A DNA stretch of 44,125 nt, taken from the NCBI GenBank assembly GCA_021808195.1, contig JAKBCE010000031.1:1-44125 (forward strand), written 5' to 3'. Origin of the DNA: Pseudomonadota bacterium. Its GTDB lineage: Bacteria > Pseudomonadota > Gammaproteobacteria > Steroidobacterales > Steroidobacteraceae. A model generated the notes under the pieces. It was not told the DNA's origin, made no database searches, and was given only the letters and a program-made list of their open reading frames with translations. The translations under genes were made by a program, and so were the position numbers. Positions 9,546-20,304 of this stretch are shown here, one piece after another; the first letter of the stretch is position 1; each line of letters opens with the position of its first letter.

Positions 9546-11624
9546 ATGCCTGATCGCAGTGCCCTGCCAGCCCGCCTGATCGCCGCGCTGCTGGCGGCCG
9601 CCTCGTCGGGGCTGCTGGTGACGGCCGGCGCTGCACCGCACCCCTTGGCCTTCACGGTCCGCCAGGGCCGCTTTCTCAACGAGTTTTACCGGCAGGGGCC
9701 GGTGGCGGCTGACCTGGTGCTGCGCTCCGGCCCCGATCCGCGGCTCATCGTGGCCTTTCCAGCCGGGGACAGTGGCGTCGGCATCTGGTTCGCGCGCGAG
9801 CCGAATCCGGTACGCTGGCAACTGCTTGGCCGCCCCCGGCCGGTACGCACCGTGGATCGGCAAGGCCGGCCGCTCTATGGCATTTCCGCGGTCGTGCAGT
9901 TGCACGGTGCTGCGGCTCTGCAGGTGCACCGGGCGGTGCTCTCCAGTATCCGAGTGCTGCGCGAGTACGGCTCACTCGGCAGGTTGCCGCCGGGCATCGC
10001 AGTCGCGCCGCGCAGCGGTGCTCAGCGCATCGTTTGGGTACGCCAGCGCCTCGATGGCGCGCTGAGCTACCAGCTGCGGCTGCGGGTTCTGCGCGGTCGA
10101 CTGCAGGGCACGCGCATGTTGAGCGACTCAGCCGGCGTGATCCGCGTTCGCATCACCGGCCTTACCGGCGAGCCACCGTTGAGTCCGCTCGCCGGACGGG
10201 CGCTGTTGCGTCACCCGCGCGCCGGCAGCCGTGCGGCACGTGACACGCTTACATTCCTCGCATACAGGCAGAAATTTCTGGCCGGGTCGTGGCGCTTCGA
10301 TACCTACTTCGGCCGTGACACGTTGATGAGCCTGCGCCTGTTGATGCCGGCGCTCACGGCGGGAGCAATTGATGACGCGCTCGACTCGGTGCTGGCGCGT
10401 TTGTCTGCGCATGGCCAGGTGGCCCATGAGGAGGACATCGGCGAGGAAGCGGTGCTCGAGAACCTCAAGCGCGGCTTGCATTCGGCTGCGCCGAGCTACA
10501 CGTATCTGATGGTCGACGAGAATTACATGTTGGCACCCGATGCGGCGGCTTGGCTGTTGAATCGGCGCGAACGCTCGCAGGCGGCAGCGTTCCTGGCTGC
10601 TCCGGTCGGCGGACCGCAGCAGCGACTGGGAACGCACGGCGCGGCTCTCGTGAGGAACCTGCGCTACGTGCTCGCGAGCGCCACGCCGTTTGCCCGCGAC
10701 CCGAGCCGGCGCCACCTCATTGGTCTGAAGCCGGGCATTGCGGTGGGTGACTGGCGTGACAGCCCGACCGGCCTCGGCGGTGGGTACTACCCCTACGACG
10801 TGAATGCGGCGCTCGTGCCGGCGGCGCTCACGGCGATCGCGCGGTTGTACGCGAGCGGGCTGCTCGCTCCATACGTGACCGTCGCCGAGCGTCCGCGGTT
10901 TGCCGAGGCGGCAGGCATGGCGCGGGTCTGGAGCCGTCATGTCTCCCAATGGTTCCAAGTCGTGGTGCCGCACGCCGCTGCCGTGCGGGCGGTGCGCAGC
11001 TACGCTGCCGTCGATGGGGTGCCGGCGCGACCGGCAGTGCTGGCGCTCAGCCAGGGTCCGGTCAGGTTCCCCGCGCTGTCGCTGACCCGTGCAGGTAAGC
11101 CCGTCCCCGTGATGCACTCGGACGTGGGCTACCTGTTGCTGTTCGGCAAGCCGACCGCGCGGGCGCTGGCCCGGCTGGTCACGGTGCTGATGCGGCCGTT
11201 CCCGGCCGGGCTGATCACCGGAGCCGGACTGGTCGTGGCGAATCCGGTTTTCGCGCCGCGCGTGTTGCAGGCTCAATTTACCCGACACGCCTACCATGGC
11301 ACCGTGGTGTGGTCCTGGCAGCAGGCGCTGCTCGCGGCCGGTCTGGCCAGACAGTTGCGCCGCACTGATCTGCCGCCGCCGGTACGAGCGCGGCTGCGTA
11401 CGGCACAGCGGACGCTCTGGCGAGTGATTGCGGCAAGCCGCTCGATGGCCAACACGGAGCTGTGGTCGTGGACCTGTCACGCGGGGCGCTACCGCATCCG
11501 TCCGTTTGGCTCAGCGAGCACGGATGCTTCTGAGGCTGACGCCGCGCAGCTGTGGAGCACCGTGTATCTGGCGATCAAGCCGCCGAGGCACCTGCGTATC
11601 GCCCTCCGGCGCGCTGCGCAGTAG
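9546..11624 (+). CDS. Secreted (alpha/alpha)6-barrel glycosidase, glycogen-debranching-like
   Basis: This is a 692-residue exported protein. ATG 9546 is chosen because GAGGA lies 8 bases upstream and a signal peptide (residues 1 to about 30) follows at once. The frame stays open upstream to TTG 9531. The middle region carries WRFDTYFGRDTLMSLRLL (from about residue 249). This is close to the FGRDSL signature of MGH1/debranching-enzyme type six-hairpin glycosidases. HEEDIGEEAVLENL follows, resembling their acidic active-site segment. The N-terminal third is beta-rich. The match is by motif only; the substrate could be an alpha-glucan oligosaccharide or a trehalose derivative. Divergence from trehalase over a common operator says the two are induced together. 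Confidence 0.6.
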   Translation: MPDRSALPARLIAALLAAASSGLLVTAGAAPHPLAFTVRQGRFLNEFYRQGPVAADLVLRSGPDPRLIVAFPAGDSGVGIWFAREPNPVRWQLLGRPRPVRTVDRQGRPLYGISAVVQLHGAAALQVHRAVLSSIRVLREYGSLGRLPPGIAVAPRSGAQRIVWVRQRLDGALSYQLRLRVLRGRLQGTRMLSDSAGVIRVRITGLTGEPPLSPLAGRALLRHPRAGSRAARDTLTFLAYRQKFLAGSWRFDTYFGRDTLMSLRLLMPALTAGAIDDALDSVLARLSAHGQVAHEEDIGEEAVLENLKRGLHSAAPSYTYLMVDENYMLAPDAAAWLLNRRERSQAAAFLAAPVGGPQQRLGTHGAALVRNLRYVLASATPFARDPSRRHLIGLKPGIAVGDWRDSPTGLGGGYYPYDVNAALVPAALTAIARLYASGLLAPYVTVAERPRFAEAAGMARVWSRHVSQWFQVVVPHAAAVRAVRSYAAVDGVPARPAVLALSQGPVRFPALSLTRAGKPVPVMHSDVGYLLLFGKPTARALARLVTVLMRPFPAGLITGAGLVVANPVFAPRVLQAQFTRHAYHGTVVWSWQQALLAAGLARQLRRTDLPPPVRARLRTAQRTLWRVIAASRSMANTELWSWTCHAGRYRIRPFGSASTDASEADAAQLWSTVYLAIKPPRHLRIALRRAAQ

Positions 11625-11691
11625 CCTTGTGGCTGGTGTGCGACTGCCGTCCTTCAACTGATGCGGTCGCCTCGTCGAGTCGCTGCCGGCG

Positions 11692-12726
11692 CTATTTTTT
11701 CGGCTCCGGCAGTCGGGAGCGGGTGTGCTGGAATTCGAGCATCCAGCCCGGATACTCCGGCGGCAGGGCACTGACTTGGTCGAGGGCCGCCATCTCCTCG
11801 ACTGTGAGGTGCACGTCGGTGGCGGCCAGATTGTCCTCGAGCTGCGCGAGAGATTTCGCGCCGATGATGATCGACATCACGAACGGTTTGGCGAGCACGT
11901 ACGCGAGCGCAATGCGCGCCACGGATACCCCGCGCGCATCGGCCACTTTGCGCAGCGCGTCGAGGCAATCGAAGAGCCGTTCGCGATTGACCGGCGGAAA
12001 ATCGAAGGCGGTACGCCGCGCATCGGCCGGACCCTGGCCGTCGCGCGTGAACTTGCCCGAGAGCAGGCCGCCGGCGAGCGGGCTCCACACCATCAGGCCG
12101 AGGTTTTCAGCCTTAAGGAGCGGAACGAGCTCGCGTTCCAGATCGCGTCCAGCGATGGTGTAATAGGCCTGCAGTGTCACCGGACGGGTCCAGCCGTGGC
12201 GCTCGGCGATGCCGAGTGCCTTCATCAGAGTCCATGCCGACCAGTTCGAAACGCCTACATAGCGGACATGACCTTGGCGGACTAGGTCATCTAGGGCACG
12301 CACGGTTTCCTCGAGCGGCGTGATCTGATCGAGCGCGTGCACCTGGTACAGATCGATGTAGTCGGTGCCGAGACGCTTCAGACTCGCCTTGACCGCGTCC
12401 ATGATGTGTCCGCGCGAGGCTCCCCGGTCGTTCACGCCGGGGCCGGTCGGGCCGAACACCTTGGTCGCGAGCACGATCTCGGTGCGGGCACGCCCGCTGT
12501 TGCGCATCGCCTGGCCGGTAATTTCCTCTGAGAGCCCCTCGGAGTACACATCGGCCGTGTCGATGAAATTGACGCCGGCATCGAATGCCCGGCGGACGAT
12601 GCTGTCGGCAAGCGACTGATCGAGACCGCCAATCGCGGACCAGAAGCCGCGGCCGCCGAAGGTCATGGTGCCGAGGCAAATCTCCGAGACGTGCAGGCCG
12701 GTATTGCCGAGTGTCCGATAGCGCAT
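11692..12726 (-). CDS. Aldo/keto reductase
   Basis: This is a 344-residue NADPH-dependent oxidoreductase with a TIM-barrel fold. The AKR catalytic tetrad is complete: Asp56 in NFIDTADVY, Tyr61, Lys89 in LATKV and His130 in YQVH. The C-terminal cofactor-binding region is present (IIIGAKSLAQLEDNLAA). It starts at ATG 12726 with AGGAGA six to seven bases upstream. It converges on the glycosidase gene with a 67-base gap and lies downstream of the receptor terminator, so it has its own promoter in 12727-12848. It resembles the YajO/voltage-gated-channel-beta-like group of AKRs acting on small carbonyls. A role on sugars is suggested only by its location. Confidence 0.88.
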   Translation of the reverse strand: MRYRTLGNTGLHVSEICLGTMTFGGRGFWSAIGGLDQSLADSIVRRAFDAGVNFIDTADVYSEGLSEEITGQAMRNSGRARTEIVLATKVFGPTGPGVNDRGASRGHIMDAVKASLKRLGTDYIDLYQVHALDQITPLEETVRALDDLVRQGHVRYVGVSNWSAWTLMKALGIAERHGWTRPVTLQAYYTIAGRDLERELVPLLKAENLGLMVWSPLAGGLLSGKFTRDGQGPADARRTAFDFPPVNRERLFDCLDALRKVADARGVSVARIALAYVLAKPFVMSIIIGAKSLAQLEDNLAATDVHLTVEEMAALDQVSALPPEYPGWMLEFQHTRSRLPEPKK

Positions 12727-12848
12727 GGGCGGTCTCCTGGGCAGGGGCGGCTAGGGTAGACCGTCTGCGCGTTTTGCGTAAGGGCATGGCGGCGCCGGTG
12801 TCCCGTCAGGCACACACTCCCCTGCGCGCCGCCGCATGCTTCGCCGCC

Positions 12849-12883
12849 AAAAAAACCGCCGCGCTTCGCAAGAAGCGCGGCGG
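12849..12883 (-). terminator. Intrinsic terminator of the TonB-dependent receptor gene
   Basis: A perfect 12-base-pair GC-rich stem, CCGCCGCGCTTC (12856-12867) with GAAGCGCGGCGG (12872-12883), encloses a four-base loop. On the minus strand it is followed by seven T residues (A-run at 12849-12855). It lies 22 bases past the receptor stop, the right place and orientation to end that transcript. Confidence 0.9.
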
Positions 12884-12905
12884 CGGGGGCGGACCCCAGG
12901 GGTGA

Positions 12906-15476
12906 TCAGAACAGATACTTCAGCTGAATCTGCCCCTCGCGGCCGAAGATCGGACGAGCCATCTCGAAGCCGTTGGAGATGCCGGAGGTCAGCACCCGGG
13001 CATTGCCCTCCGTCAGACCGATCTGATTGGTCAGATTAGTGCCTTGCACCCGCAGCTCGAAGTGCGCGCCGATATCCGCGACGATGCCGGCATCGAGCGT
13101 GTAGTACGAGGGCAGAATCTGCTGATTGCCGGGATTGGAGTAGCGCTGATCGATATAGCTGTAGGTGGAGAACATGGTCAGCGCGCCCCAGGTTTGCGGC
13201 AGCGAGTACTGCGGCGTGAAGCGGAACTGCAGGCGCGGCTGGCGCTGCAGGTACGTGCCGTCATTGCTCGCCGTGCACTGCCCGGCTGCGTTGAACTGCG
13301 TGCAGTAGTGCGTGTATTTCGAGTCCTGCCAGTCCCCGATCAGACGCAGTTGCAGTCGCTGGATCGGCTCCCAGTCCGCCGACCAGAGCAGTCCGGTGGA
13401 GTTGGCGCCGTAGGTGGCGGTCGCCTGCGATCCATTGGCGAGGAACGCCTGGAAGGGAACGCCGAAGAACTGCCGGTGGAACAGCGTCAGGGACGTGAAG
13501 AAGTTGCTCGTCTGCGCCTTGAAGCCGACTTCGTAGTTCTTGATCTGCTGCGTGTCGGGCGTGCCGCTGCGCAGGTCATCGAAGCTCGGGAAGTGATAGC
13601 CGCCGTTCACCCGCACGTACGCGCTCATGTGGTGGGTGAAGTCGTAGTTGGCGCCCACGCTCCAGGCCCCGAGCGTATGGTCATAGTTCGAGGGAGTCCA
13701 CTGACCAGTGACCACGCTGACGCTGTTGTTGTAGAGAGTGAGCAGATTGCCATCCAGGTTCTCGTTCTGATTGCCCTCGATGGTCCCGTCGATGACGTGG
13801 TTCTCGAGACGGTACTCCGCATCGAGCAGCCACGGTCCAATGCTCCACTGGTCGGAGAGGTAGCCGGCGATGTCGCGTCCGGTGTACCGATCCTGCAGCG
13901 TGTAGAACGAGCCGCCGAGAATGCCGTTCTGCGTCACATAGGCCGTGCATGCGCCGCCGGCAGTCGTTGCCGTCGGGCAGCCCGCATTGGTCGCCAGCGT
14001 GACATTGATCAGCTGGGCGTTCGGCGTGGCCGTCATCAGCTCGTTGTTGCCGAGGTACCAGGAGTCGTTCGACGAATAGCTCGCGAAGTAGTTGCCGACG
14101 GTGAGCGTGTTGCCGTGGAACAATTTGCGGCTGAGGCGAATGTCGTTGGTGAAGGACTGGATCTTCTTGCTGACGATCCAGAAGCCGAGCGAGGCGACTT
14201 CGGTGTTCATGCCGACCGCGCCGCCGCCGTTGACCCAAGTGCCTGCGCCGCTGGTGAACGGCACGCCACCGGTGGCGCTCATCACCGACCCGGAGGTTGC
14301 TGCAGGCGCATTGACCGTGGCGAGTTCGCTCGCGATGAAGCTGCCCAGGGTCTCGGGCGCGAGATTGTTGAACAGCGCGTTGGTGGGCATCGTGCCGCCG
14401 GTGTAGCCGAGATTGTCGCTCAGCTGCCAGGCGCCCTGGTGCAGGTTCAGGTCTGCGCCGAACATGTGAATATTGGCGCCGCGACCGTTGGCCAGATCAG
14501 CGCTGATGGTGCCGGGCTGACAGTTCGGTGCCGGAGTGCTGCAGGGGAACTCCTCGACCGTGATGGCGCGCGTGGCGTCGCCCGCAAACGTGCCGGTGTG
14601 CGGATTGAATCCCGGAAAGGCCGAGACGTTCTGTCCGTTCGGGCTGACCGCCACGGGAACGTCCGTGATGAACAGGTTCTTATCGTTGAGGCTGCGGCCC
14701 CAGAGCAGCAGGTTGCCGTTATGCCAGGTGTGGTACAGCGTGGCGGTGAGCTGCCCGCCGCGGTCCGATGGGAACTGACTCTTGCGGATGCCGCTCGATT
14801 CCCGATAGAAGCCGCCGATGCTGAAGTACCAGTGGTGGGCCAGCGGACCACCGTAGTAGCCGTCGAGGCGATAGAGCCCTTCGCTGCCGAGGGTGAGGCC
14901 CATCTCGCCATGTGGCGTCGCGGTGCCGTGTCGCAGGATGTAGTTGACCGTGGCGCCGATCTGGCCATTCGAATAGACGGCCGATGGACCGCCCTGTACG
15001 ACCTCGACGCGCTGCACCGTGTCGTCCAGACGGATGAGCGAGGAGTTCGCCATGAACGAGAGCGTCGGGGACTCGAATACCGGCGAGCCGTTGATCTGCG
15101 CAGTGACATATGGGGCATCGCCGCCGCCGGGGAACCCCGCAAGTTCAATGTTTGCGCCCGTGGCGCCGCCGCTCGATTCCGCCCACAGGCCCGGCACGAT
15201 CTTCAGCAGGTCGGCCGCGCTCGATGGCATGGCATCGTGGATCTGGGAGAGGTTCGCAGTGGTGACCGAGAAGCTTGCGTTCAGCAGCTTCACGCCCCCG
15301 GCCGTCGGGGTGGCCGTGACCACCACCGTCTGCAGAGTAGGCATCGAGGGGGCGCCCGCGCTCGCGCTGCTTACCGCTGCCCCCTGGGCGACCTGCGGGG
15401 CCGGTTTGGCGTGGACGGTGCCGGCCGAAAGGGCCAGCACACCGGCCAGGTAGGCCGGCAACGGGTGCGTTTTCAT
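12906..15476 (-). CDS. TonB-dependent outer-membrane receptor
   Basis: This 856-residue outer-membrane active transporter begins at ATG 15476, with AAGGAG nine to ten bases upstream and a signal peptide ending in TVHA. The longer open frame to 15548 lacks a ribosome site. A plug domain follows (TVVVTATP, then SSAADLLKIVPG, VQRVEVVQGGPSAVYSNG, GATVNYI). The rest is a beta-barrel rich in alternating aromatic strands, ending in a terminal Phe (LKYLF) as outer-membrane barrels do. No FecA-type N-terminal signalling domain is seen. An operator identical in core sequence to that of the trehalase/glycosidase pair precedes it. This suggests carbohydrate uptake (trehalose or alpha-glucan oligosaccharides) rather than siderophores. 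Substrate is inferred from regulation only. Confidence 0.88.
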   Translation of the reverse strand: MKTHPLPAYLAGVLALSAGTVHAKPAPQVAQGAAVSSASAGAPSMPTLQTVVVTATPTAGGVKLLNASFSVTTANLSQIHDAMPSSAADLLKIVPGLWAESSGGATGANIELAGFPGGGDAPYVTAQINGSPVFESPTLSFMANSSLIRLDDTVQRVEVVQGGPSAVYSNGQIGATVNYILRHGTATPHGEMGLTLGSEGLYRLDGYYGGPLAHHWYFSIGGFYRESSGIRKSQFPSDRGGQLTATLYHTWHNGNLLLWGRSLNDKNLFITDVPVAVSPNGQNVSAFPGFNPHTGTFAGDATRAITVEEFPCSTPAPNCQPGTISADLANGRGANIHMFGADLNLHQGAWQLSDNLGYTGGTMPTNALFNNLAPETLGSFIASELATVNAPAATSGSVMSATGGVPFTSGAGTWVNGGGAVGMNTEVASLGFWIVSKKIQSFTNDIRLSRKLFHGNTLTVGNYFASYSSNDSWYLGNNELMTATPNAQLINVTLATNAGCPTATTAGGACTAYVTQNGILGGSFYTLQDRYTGRDIAGYLSDQWSIGPWLLDAEYRLENHVIDGTIEGNQNENLDGNLLTLYNNSVSVVTGQWTPSNYDHTLGAWSVGANYDFTHHMSAYVRVNGGYHFPSFDDLRSGTPDTQQIKNYEVGFKAQTSNFFTSLTLFHRQFFGVPFQAFLANGSQATATYGANSTGLLWSADWEPIQRLQLRLIGDWQDSKYTHYCTQFNAAGQCTASNDGTYLQRQPRLQFRFTPQYSLPQTWGALTMFSTYSYIDQRYSNPGNQQILPSYYTLDAGIVADIGAHFELRVQGTNLTNQIGLTEGNARVLTSGISNGFEMARPIFGREGQIQLKYLF

Positions 15477-16081
15477 GGGTCGGTTCTCCTTGAAATGTAG
15501 CGGAAAGGGACAGCTCACAGGGGATACACCGCAAGCGGTGGTGCGCACTGTCTGGCCGGTGGGGCTTGGAGGGGTGGAAGTGCGTGGACGTACCGCGCCG
15601 CAATGGCGCTGAAGTCCGTAGCGCCCGTCTGCGCCGCGAAGTGAGCGCGATGGGCGTGCGACTCTGCCTTGTCTCGGCAGAGCCGGCGCGCAGGACGAGC
15701 GTTGTCAGCGTACATACAGCGGCTGCCTCCCCCCAATACAGCAGCAATTCGATCTCACCAGCCGAGGGGTCAATGACATCGATAACAAATGGTATCGATG
15801 TCATGCGCTGAATGCAAGCTTGCTGTTGTCTGGAGCGCGACGCGCCGAACCGGTTCCGGCCGCAGTCAACCCGCGTGTGTGGTGGAAATGCGACGAGCGA
15901 GGGTGGGGTGAGGATGCGCCGCGGCTCACTCAGCGCGGCGAGATGGGCGTGCCGCCGGCTGGCCGTCAAGACGTCAGGGCGATCGGCCGACGCCGCATGC
16001 ACTGTGGACTATATCCCGTGGACCAAATCCCACAGTCCCCCGCATCTTCGCGCCGCCCGCAGGGCATTGCGCAAGGTCGGC
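15477..16081. other. 605-base intergenic region upstream of the receptor and XRE genes
   Basis: No convincing gene is present on either strand. The open frames here are short, arginine-rich and unlike any family I know. The region holds the receptor ribosome site, the 32-base operator described separately, and presumably the divergent promoters for the receptor and the XRE regulator. Confidence 0.6.
15773..15804. promoter_or_regulatory. LacI-type operator upstream of the TonB-dependent receptor
   Basis: A perfect inverted repeat has 12-base arms, ATGACATCGATA (15773-15784) and TATCGATGTCAT (15793-15804), around eight bases. The half-site ATGACATCGAT is the same as in the operator between trehalase and glycosidase. 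It lies about 300 bases upstream of the receptor start codon. The regulator binding here is not encoded nearby, unless the small XRE protein next door does so. The ATCGAT core with a central CG favours a LacI-family protein. Confidence 0.7.
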
Positions 16082-16336
16082 ATGAAGGCGCCGCGTCATA
16101 CCAGTGTCAATCAGATTCCCGCCGTTTTCGGCCGGGTATTGCGCGAGGAGCGCAAGCGCCAGAACATCTCGCAGGAGCAGCTGGCGCTCTATGCAGACGT
16201 CGATCGGACGTTCGTCAGCCAGATCGAGCGCGGCATCCGCCAGCCAACGCTCACCACGCTGGTGAAGCTCTCGCGCGTCTTAAAAGTCGCTCCTTCGGCG
16301 CTGGTGGCGCGAATGGAGCGGCAGCTTACGCGCTGA
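16082..16336 (+). CDS. Small XRE-family helix-turn-helix regulator
   Basis: This is an 84-residue protein that is almost entirely one HTH_3 domain (about residues 15-72). It has [18 protein letters not shown], then [21 protein letters not shown], the recognition-helix and turn region typical of XRE/Cro proteins. I start it at ATG 16082, where the domain begins; the frame is open upstream to 15812 but that stretch has no family character. AAGG lies about ten bases upstream. There is no effector domain. Its last 11 bases overlap the end of typA tail-to-tail. Its targets are unknown. Confidence 0.8.
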   Translation: MKAPRHTSVNQIPAVFGRVLREERKRQNISQEQLALYADVDRTFVSQIERGIRQPTLTTLVKLSRVLKVAPSALVARMERQLTR

Positions 16337-18164
16337 GCGCCTGCGGATCGCTGCCGGGCTCGCGCTGCGCCCGCCGGCGGTCCTGTTCCTTCAGGTGCCG
16401 CTTGCGGATGCGAATGGAATTCGGGGTGACCTCGACCAGCTCGTCTTCGGCGATGAACTCAACCGCGTATTCCAAGGTCAGCTCGATCGGCGGGGTGAGC
16501 AATATCGCGTCATCCTTGCCGGCCGCGCGGATATTGGTCAGCTTCTTGGTCTTAATGGGATTGACCACCAGGTCGTTGTCGCGGCTGTGAATGCCGATGA
16601 TCATGCCTTCGTAGAGCTTCTCGCCCGGGGAGACGAACAAGCGGCCGCGCTCCTGTAGATTAAAGAGCGCATAGGCGACAGCCTCGCCCTGCTCGTTGCT
16701 CACCAGCACGCCGTTGCGCCGATCGGGAATCTCGCCCTTCACGGGCGCGAAACCGTCGAAAATGTGGCTCATCAGCCCGGTGCCGCGCGTCAACGTGAGG
16801 AATTCACCTTGAAAGCCGATCAGACCGCGTGCCGGCACGCGGTACTCGAGGCGTGCTCGGCCATTACCGTCGACGGCCATGTCCGTGAGTTCGGCGCGGC
16901 GGCGACCAAGCGCCTCCATGACCGCGCCCTGATTGGCCTCCTCGACATCCACGGTGAGTGCCTCGAACGGCTCGTGCACCTCACCATTGACCAGATGCGT
17001 CAACACCTGAGGGCGTGACACGGCGAGCTCATAGCCTTCGCGGCGCATATTCTCGATCAGAATGGTCAGATGCAGCTCGCCCCGACCACATACCCGGAAC
17101 ACGTCCGGGGAGTCGGTGTCCTCGACCCGCAGTGCGACATTACTCTGCAGTTCGCGCTGCAGTCGCTCGCGCAGCTGCCGGCTGGTGACGAACTTGCCTT
17201 CCCGGCCGGCGAACGGCGAGGTGTTCACCTGAAAGTTCATGGCGAGCGTTGGCTCATCGACTCGGATCGGCGGCAGGCCCTCGGCCGCCTCGACGTCACA
17301 CACCGTCAGGCCGATGTTGACCGTCTCGATGCCGGTGACTGCGACGATGTCGCCGGCGAATGCCGCCTCGACCGGATGGCGCTGCAGGCCGGTGAACGTG
17401 AGCACCTGCGCGATACGCGCAGTGCCGCGATCTTCCTCGCCGTATCGCAGTACCACGTTCTGGCCGGGGCGGATAACGCCGCGGCGGATACGGCCGATGC
17501 CGATGCGGCCGACGTAGCTGTTGTAATCGAGCGTGGAGATCTGCAGCTGCAGCGGCAGTGCCTCGTCGGCGGCCGGTGCCGGCACGTGCGCGAGGATCGC
17601 ATCGAACAGCGCGCTCATGTCCTCACCCGGCGTAGTATGGTTGGTGCCGGCACGCCCCTGCAGAGCGGAGGCATAGATGACCGGAAAGTCGAGCTGCTCG
17701 TCGCTCGCGCCGAGCTTGTCGAACAGCTCGAACGTCTGATCGACGACCCAGTCCGGACGGGCCCCGGGACGGTCGATCTTGTTCACCACGACGATCGCCT
17801 TCAGGCCGAGGGAGAGCGCCTTGCGGGTGACGAAGCGCGTCTGCGGCATGGGCCCGTCGACTGCATCGACCACGAGCAGCACTCCGTCGACCATCGACAG
17901 AACGCGCTCGACTTCACCGCCGAAATCCGCGTGTCCCGGCGTGTCGACGATATTGATACGCGTACCGCGGTACTCGATCGCGCAGTTCTTGGCGAGGATG
18001 GTGATGCCGCGCTCTCGCTCCAAGTCGTTGGAATCCATGATGCGTTCGGCGAGCTTCTCGTGCGCGGCGAACGTACCGGATTGTTTGAGCAGGCAGTCGA
18101 CCAGTGTGGTCTTGCCGTGATCGACGTGCGCGATGATGGCGATGTTGCGAATGGGCTGGCTCAT
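16326..18164 (-). CDS. typA: Ribosome-associated GTPase TypA/BipA
   Basis: This is a 612-residue translational GTPase of the EF-G/LepA superfamily that aids 50S assembly and stress growth. All G motifs are visible: AHVDHGKTT (G1), RGIT (G2), [15 protein letters not shown] (G3) and [15 protein letters not shown] (G4). The BipA-specific C-terminal region follows, ending in [20 protein letters not shown] 18164 gives the normal [17 protein letters not shown] start; a TTG at 18200 would add twelve unsupported residues. It is a single-gene unit, transcribed away from the ABC exporter gene. Confidence 0.97.
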   Translation of the reverse strand: MSQPIRNIAIIAHVDHGKTTLVDCLLKQSGTFAAHEKLAERIMDSNDLERERGITILAKNCAIEYRGTRINIVDTPGHADFGGEVERVLSMVDGVLLVVDAVDGPMPQTRFVTRKALSLGLKAIVVVNKIDRPGARPDWVVDQTFELFDKLGASDEQLDFPVIYASALQGRAGTNHTTPGEDMSALFDAILAHVPAPAADEALPLQLQISTLDYNSYVGRIGIGRIRRGVIRPGQNVVLRYGEEDRGTARIAQVLTFTGLQRHPVEAAFAGDIVAVTGIETVNIGLTVCDVEAAEGLPPIRVDEPTLAMNFQVNTSPFAGREGKFVTSRQLRERLQRELQSNVALRVEDTDSPDVFRVCGRGELHLTILIENMRREGYELAVSRPQVLTHLVNGEVHEPFEALTVDVEEANQGAVMEALGRRRAELTDMAVDGNGRARLEYRVPARGLIGFQGEFLTLTRGTGLMSHIFDGFAPVKGEIPDRRNGVLVSNEQGEAVAYALFNLQERGRLFVSPGEKLYEGMIIGIHSRDNDLVVNPIKTKKLTNIRAAGKDDAILLTPPIELTLEYAVEFIAEDELVEVTPNSIRIRKRHLKEQDRRRAQREPGSDPQALSA

Positions 18165-18370
18165 GGGGGACCGCGAGGCCGCAGTGCGGCCGGGTGACAA
18201 AGACCATCGAGAATAGCATATTTATTCTCGTCTAGGGGTGGCTGTGTGCCTGGGGGGGGGCTCTGCAGTACGGCCGCGCTCCAGCTGGCTGACGGCGCGC
18301 GGGCGGTGGCCCGCGTATTCGGCGCGCCGGTGCTTGCAATCGGGTCACGGCGCCGCCAGTCTGCGCACCA

Positions 18371-20221
<1,851 letters not shown>

Positions 20222-20239
20222 GCGCCATTCGGCAAATAT

Positions 20240-20270
20240 TTTTATATTGTTATGACAATGTGATATAAAA
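20240..20270. promoter_or_regulatory. AT-rich palindromic operator, TTATGAC class
   Basis: Eight-base arms TTTTATAT (20240-20247) and ATATAAAA (20263-20270) flank a second palindrome, ATTGT and ACAAT around TATG (20246-20259). The heptamer TTATGAC (20250-20256) recurs in the AT-rich sites at 24368-24386 and 41536-41560. It lies 34 bases upstream of the acyl-CoA dehydrogenase start, the place of a TetR-type operator over a promoter. The surrounding DNA is very GC-rich, which makes the patch stand out. Confidence 0.55.
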
Positions 20271-20304
20271 TTGTCAGCCGGCTTGTCAGGCGAAGGGGGA
20301 GGTC

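Noticed and set aside
13044..15500. An 818-codon open frame on the plus strand opposite the TonB-dependent receptor
   Set aside because: Its translation is Arg/Ala/Val-rich with no domain, while the minus strand encodes a full receptor with signal peptide, plug and terminal Phe. It is a shadow frame caused by high GC.
18252..18260. Nine-G run upstream of the ABC exporter gene as a phase-variable tract
   Set aside because: It lies over 100 bases before the start codon, not in the frame, and is not clearly placed between promoter elements. In GC-rich DNA such a run can be chance.
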